The notes under the pieces are model-generated. The model was not told the origin of the DNA, did no database searches, and saw only the letters and a list, made by a program, of their open reading frames with translations. The position numbers and the translations under genes were made by a program. Below, piece by piece: positions 6,680-9,395 of a stretch of DNA of 9,395 bases. How positions within the stretch are numbered: the first letter of the stretch is position 1; each line of letters begins with the position of its first letter. Location: NCBI GenBank assembly GCA_934725005.1, contig CAKVBE010000034.1:1-9395 (forward strand). Direction: 5' to 3'. This DNA comes from an uncultured Rickettsiales bacterium. Its GTDB lineage: Bacteria > Pseudomonadota > Alphaproteobacteria > Rickettsiales > UBA1997.

Positions 6680-8029
6680 CTAAATTTTACCACCAACAGA
6701 TTTATACAAACTAATATAGTCAATAATTAATTGAGTTTTTGAGGATACTAAATCAATTTCTCTTTGTATTAATTTTTGTTTTAGTTCTAATAATTCAGTG
6801 TTGGAAATTAAATTATTTTTATATCTGATTTTGTTACTATTAAAGTTTTTCAATTCCATTGAATAATTTTCGTTGTTTTTTGTGTTTATATCAAAATCAT
6901 AAACCATTCCTTGGAGACTATCATTTATTTCCTTTATTGCCTGCAATGATACTTTTTTATATGTCTCAAGCATTTGAATATATCTTTCATTCATCATTTT
7001 TAAATTAGCTTTTTTCTTGCCACCAACAAAAAGGCTTTGGCTGCAGCCAGCTATGATATCTTTTATAGCATTTGATAAACTGAAGAAACCGCCGCTTGCA
7101 ATATTATTGAAAATTACACTTCCACTTATGTTAAATGTTGGTAAAAATTCTTTTCTTGCTACTTTTATATCTATATTAGCTTTTTCTAATTCTTTTTCAC
7201 TACTTAAAACGTCCGGTCTATTGAAAATAACATCTGATGAAAACTCTTGTTCAACATTAAACTTTATGTTTAAATTGTACAAATCTATGAATTTTAGTCC
7301 TTTTGTATCATTTGGGTTGTTACCTATTAGGACTGCTAGTTGTGTTAACAGTACATTTTTGTTTTTTAAAAGCTCAATTTTCTTGTTTTCAACAATTTTT
7401 AGTTCCTCTTTGTATGAATTTAATTTATCTTCTGAAATTAATTTATTCTCAAATCTTATTCTGGCATTTCTTAATATACTTTTTTTGATTAAAATGAGTT
7501 CATTTGTTAAATCTATGATTTTATTTAATTTAACTATATTAAAATATAACGAACTTAATTCAGAAACGTACAATATATATGATGCATTACGTTGTAATTC
7601 ATATGCTTCTAATTGTTTTTTTGTTGATTGAGTTTTGTTCCTATTTTTGCCAAATAAATCTAATTCATAGTTAACGCTTAATGGTAACATTAAACCATCA
7701 AAATTTACTTTTGTATCTTTATTTAATGGCATATCCTTGAAATTTGCATAAATCAATGATGTAGAGACACTTGGTAATTCAGAGCCAAATGTATATTTTG
7801 TAAATTCCTTATATTCTCTTACCTTTGATTCTATAATATTTAGGTCGTTGTTATTTTCTATACCATACAGTATATAATTACTTAAAAATGGGTCATTAAA
7901 GTTATCCCACCATCTGTAGTTTATGATATCTAATTTTTTACCTTCATCACTCAAACAGATGTTCTTTTTATCATGTGCATAAGACGTTATGCTAAATAAA
8001 ATAAACAAAAAAGCCAAAAACTTTCTCAT
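6680..8029 (-). CDS. NodT/TolC-like outer-membrane efflux protein
   Basis: A 449-residue outer-membrane factor, the trimeric exit duct of tripartite exporters; length is typical. From the ATG at 8029 it begins with a clean signal peptide (MRKFLAFLFILFSITSYA, cut before HD); with no Cys at the cut site it is not a lipoprotein. Family hallmarks run in order: WWDNFNDPFL (40-49) with NNDLN (60-64), YELDLFGKNR (121-130), the mid-protein RPDVLSSEKELEKANIDIKVARKEFLP (271-297), and the second repeat ending LYKSVGG (441-447). This is the arrangement of RND/NodT-type outer-membrane factors. A longer frame from a GTG at 8083 adds 18 residues before the signal peptide and is unlikely. A GGA seven bases before the ATG is a weak SD. 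It is the first gene of the operon with the fusion protein. The transported substrate is unknown. Confidence 0.9.
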   Translation of the reverse strand: MRKFLAFLFILFSITSYAHDKKNICLSDEGKKLDIINYRWWDNFNDPFLSNYILYGIENNNDLNIIESKVREYKEFTKYTFGSELPSVSTSLIYANFKDMPLNKDTKVNFDGLMLPLSVNYELDLFGKNRNKTQSTKKQLEAYELQRNASYILYVSELSSLYFNIVKLNKIIDLTNELILIKKSILRNARIRFENKLISEDKLNSYKEELKIVENKKIELLKNKNVLLTQLAVLIGNNPNDTKGLKFIDLYNLNIKFNVEQEFSSDVIFNRPDVLSSEKELEKANIDIKVARKEFLPTFNISGSVIFNNIASGGFFSLSNAIKDIIAGCSQSLFVGGKKKANLKMMNERYIQMLETYKKVSLQAIKEINDSLQGMVYDFDINTKNNENYSMELKNFNSNKIRYKNNLISNTELLELKQKLIQREIDLVSSKTQLIIDYISLYKSVGGKI

Positions 8030-8356
8030 AGTAAATCCAATATTAGTTGAGTTGTAATGTAACTCATTCAAAATAATTTTCACATAATATTTTTAATAAT
8101 CAATATTTATGTAATTTTAACATAGATTTAAGTTTGTATTTAATGATAATATTTCTAGTTAATTGTCATAAATATGATAAAATAAGTTATTACCTTTGGA
8201 AATAATTGTTACATTTTTAAGCTTATAAAATTATTGTATTAGAGTCTATTAAAAGTATGTCATATTTATTTTTATAAACTACATCGGTTTTTGAATTTTA
8301 ATCACAAATATAAATAACAAAATTTTTTTGCATAAAGCTTGTAATAAAATATCAAA

Positions 8357-8376
8357 AAACTTGTTTAAACTTGTTG
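8357..8376 (+). repeat. Tandem 10-bp repeat at the tRNA-Ile promoter
   Basis: AAACTTGTTT (8357-8366) is followed at once by AAACTTGTTG (8367-8376), a direct repeat with a period of one DNA helical turn. The pair is bracketed by ATATCAA (8349-8355) and its inverse TTGATAT (8374-8380), and the right side overlaps the -35 hexamer. This looks like a possible regulator-binding site. Confidence 0.45.
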
Positions 8377-8401
8377 ATATTATAAAAATTAATTCTATAA
8401 T
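8374..8401 (+). promoter_or_regulatory. Sigma70-type promoter of tRNA-Ile and rsmJ
   Basis: TTGATA (8374-8379) and a perfect TATAAT (8396-8401) are separated by 16 bp. Transcription would begin around 8408, leaving a leader of about 15 nt before the tRNA. No other promoter is seen before rsmJ. Confidence 0.75.
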
Positions 8402-8422
8402 TAACACAGTTAATGTATTGTA

Positions 8423-8499
8423 GGGTTTGTAGCTCAGGTGGTTAGAGCGCTGCTCTGATAAAGCAGAGGTCGACGGTCCGACTCCGTCCAGACCCACCA
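8423..8499 (+). tRNA. tRNA-Ile (anticodon GAT)
   Basis: A 77-nt cloverleaf with encoded CCA (8497-8499). The acceptor GGGTTTG pairs with CAGACCC, with one T-G pair. The anticodon stem CTGCT/AGCAG carries loop CTGATAA, with anticodon GAT at 8457-8459. The T-stem GACGG/CCGTC holds loop TCCGACT, so position 55 is C where nearly all elongator tRNAs have T (pseudouridine). GAU reads AUC and AUU. It is not inside an rRNA operon here. A run of five T (8500-8504) follows directly, then rsmJ. Confidence 0.96.
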
Positions 8500-8509
8500 T
8501 TTTTCTTTC

Positions 8510-8516
8510 GAGGTGA
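8510..8516 (+). promoter_or_regulatory. Strong Shine-Dalgarno sequence GAGGTGA overlapping the rsmJ GTG
   Basis: GAGGTGA is complementary to the usual anti-SD at the 3' end of 16S rRNA, and it is the only strong SD in the window. It contains the GTG at 8513, so it cannot serve that start. Its spacing (5 nt after GAGG) suits an in-frame ATT at 8519, pointing to a possible non-standard start. Confidence 0.5.
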
Positions 8517-9289
8517 GTATTTTTTCAAAAATAGGTATCATAAATAACACAGATGAAGCGATAGTCTTAGATAATCTCGAGTATTCTGTTATAGATGGTA
8601 ATATGCCTTTGAAAAATTTTAATAAGTTAAAGTCCTATAAAGATTATAATTATCTTTTTCTTTACGACAACAAAAATTTGTATTTAAAAGATTTTTCTAT
8701 TAATATACCATCAATATATGTTGATTTTACCAGCGGAAGTATTGATTATAGAAGAAGGACGAGTGGAGTTAAACAGGAAATATTAAGAGCTGTTGGTTTT
8801 GAAAAGGATAAAAAATTGAATTTGTTAGATGCAACAGCAGGACTGTGTAAAGATAGTTTTATCTTCGCTACTAATGGTATGAATGTACTTGCTATAGAAC
8901 AAAATCCGCTAATATATAACATAGTGATTAATGCGTTAAACAATGCAAAACTTAATTGCATAACATCTAATATAGTTAAAAATATAAATTTAATAAATAT
9001 GAATAGTGTCGATTTTCTGAGTGTCAATGACTATGAATTTGATTGTATTTATTTAGATCCCATGTTTCCACAGAAAAATAAGACTAGCTTATGTAAAAAG
9101 GAGATGCAAGTTTTTCATAATTTGGCTTTTTATGGAGATAATGAAGAATTATTTGAGTTATCAATGTTGAGAACAAGGAATAGAGTTGTTGTAAAGAGAA
9201 TGATAAAAAATGAGTATATAATTAATAGAAGACCAAATTATCAGATACTCGGTAAAACGATAAGATATGATATTTATTTAAAAAATTAA
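8513..9289 (+). CDS. rsmJ: 16S rRNA (guanine-1516-N2)-methyltransferase RsmJ
   Basis: A 258-residue SAM-dependent methyltransferase, close to E. coli RsmJ (about 250), which makes m2G1516 in helix 45 of 16S rRNA. Family motifs are clear and in order: YVDFTSGSIDYRR (69-81), SAM-binding motif I DATAGLCKDSFIFAT (106-120), acidic AIEQNP (127-132), the catalytic-type IYLDPMFPQKNK (179-190) followed by KKEMQVF (195-201), RVVVKR (224-229) and the closing RYDIY (251-255). The GTG at 8513 gives full length, but its expected SD overlaps the codon, so translation may begin at the ATT at 8519 (two residues shorter). It follows tRNA-Ile by 13 nt and has no separate promoter, so it is probably released by processing of a tRNA-mRNA transcript. 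RsmJ is best known from gammaproteobacteria, so its presence beside an alphaproteobacterial-type lepA is notable. Confidence 0.93.
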   Translation: MSIFSKIGIINNTDEAIVLDNLEYSVIDGNMPLKNFNKLKSYKDYNYLFLYDNKNLYLKDFSINIPSIYVDFTSGSIDYRRRTSGVKQEILRAVGFEKDKKLNLLDATAGLCKDSFIFATNGMNVLAIEQNPLIYNIVINALNNAKLNCITSNIVKNINLINMNSVDFLSVNDYEFDCIYLDPMFPQKNKTSLCKKEMQVFHNLAFYGDNEELFELSMLRTRNRVVVKRMIKNEYIINRRPNYQILGKTIRYDIYLKN

Positions 9290-9305
9290 TATATAATGGG
9301 TTAAT

Positions 9306-9395
9306 ATGAAACTATTGTTGATATTGTTTTTTTTGTGTGGTTGTTTTCCATTAACAAATGTATCAATAAATAAATTGCAGTATAAACAATCAATG
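9306..9395 (+). CDS. N-terminus of a small predicted lipoprotein (partial)
   Basis: An ATG at 9306, 16 nt after the rsmJ stop, opens a frame that runs off the window (30 codons visible). It starts MKLLLILFFLCGC, a short lipoprotein signal with lipobox L-C-G-C, so Cys13 should be lipidated. The next residue is Phe rather than Asp, which in classical Lol sorting favours the outer membrane. The next visible residues (NVSINKLQYKQSM) do not identify a family. Spacing and strand suggest it is co-transcribed with tRNA-Ile and rsmJ. A TATAAT at 9292-9297 lacks a good -35 partner. Confidence 0.6.
   Translation, partial: MKLLLILFFLCGCFPLTNVSINKLQYKQSM

Larger units (their letters stand above)
8030..8422. 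other. Divergent intergenic region between the efflux operon and tRNA-Ile
   Basis: This A/T-rich 393-bp gap separates two divergent transcription units and has no convincing gene. Near the efflux operon start, TGAGTT (8048-8053) and AACTCA (8061-8066) form a 6-bp hairpin 18 bp upstream of the ATG, possibly part of the leader. The best efflux promoter candidate on the - strand is ATGACA-15-TATCAT near 8142-8168, which is weak. At the right end lies the tRNA-Ile promoter. Confidence 0.5.

Noticed and set aside
7017..7631. 204-codon + strand frame inside the outer-membrane efflux gene
   Set aside because: It is antisense to a gene with clear family motifs and has no motif of its own.
8030..8083. 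GTG-initiated extension of the outer-membrane efflux protein
   Set aside because: It would place 18 mostly polar residues before a textbook signal peptide that already starts with ATG at 8029.
8142..8200. Fur-box-like GATAAT/ATGATAA tracts upstream of the efflux operon
   Set aside because: No arrangement matches the 19-bp Fur consensus well enough, and such hexamers are common in A/T-rich DNA.
8168..8269. Distant inverted repeat ATAAATATGA (8168-8177) and TCATATTTAT (8260-8269)
   Set aside because: It is nearly all A/T with an 82-nt loop, expected by chance in this composition.
8279..8500. Minus-strand reading frame beginning MVGLDGVGPSTSALSEQRS
   Set aside because: Its first third is simply the antisense of tRNA-Ile, a well-known source of false proteins, and the rest is low-complexity A/T translation.
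8746..9027. Minus-strand frame opposite rsmJ
   Set aside because: It is a shadow of rsmJ, whose SAM-binding and DPMFP motifs fix the coding strand.
1..9395. CRISPR arrays, insertion sequences, integrase or toxin-antitoxin genes
   Set aside because: I found no regularly spaced repeats, transposase or recombinase motifs, or paired small genes on either strand.

Overview
The window is very A/T-rich, with wide A/T intergenic gaps and proteins rich in Lys, Asn and Ile. It looks like a reduced bacterial genome. The best lineage clue is the LepA sequence: its middle and C-terminal stretches (for example the HNPADLP and [10 protein letters not shown] segments and the [15 protein letters not shown] tail) read as alphaproteobacterial, close in style to Rickettsiales or Holosporales. 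The partial CtpA tail at the left edge agrees with this. Strain-level assignment is not possible by eye.

Layout, left to right. (1) 1-265, + strand: the C-terminal end of a CtpA/Prc-type S41 peptidase. (2) 266-825: a gene-free A/T-rich stretch with a 16-bp palindrome, a terminator-like hairpin and one copy of a degenerate 28-nt repeat. (3) 826-1559, - strand: tRNA-Glu(UUC) followed by a histidine-phosphatase-family gene, each with its own clear sigma70-type promoter. (4) 1620-2438, - strand: a membrane-anchored DUF4349-type protein. (5) 2696-4525, - strand: lepA (EF4). (6) 4811-5587, - strand: tpiA. (7) 5840-8029, - strand: a two-gene operon, a NodT/TolC-like outer-membrane efflux protein followed 9 nt later by a YbhG/HlyD-type membrane-fusion protein. 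(8) 8423-9395, + strand: tRNA-Ile(GAU), rsmJ (16S rRNA m2G1516 methyltransferase) and the start of a small lipoprotein gene, apparently one transcription unit.

The genes are mostly housekeeping: translation (two tRNAs, lepA, rsmJ), glycolysis (tpiA), periplasmic proteolysis (ctpA) and export. The outer-membrane protein and the fusion protein should form the periplasm-spanning part of a tripartite exporter. The fusion protein carries an R-L-S tip motif fitting docking to a TolC-like partner, but no inner-membrane pump is encoded beside them.

I see no clear novel defence or mobile system: no CRISPR, no transposase, no integrase. The points most worth a second look are non-coding or fine-scale: long imperfect palindromes without T-tracts after lepA and hlyD, a branched fold between tpiA and lepA, a tandem 10-bp repeat at the tRNA-Ile/rsmJ promoter, a possible AUU start for rsmJ, and a C at position 55 of tRNA-Ile.
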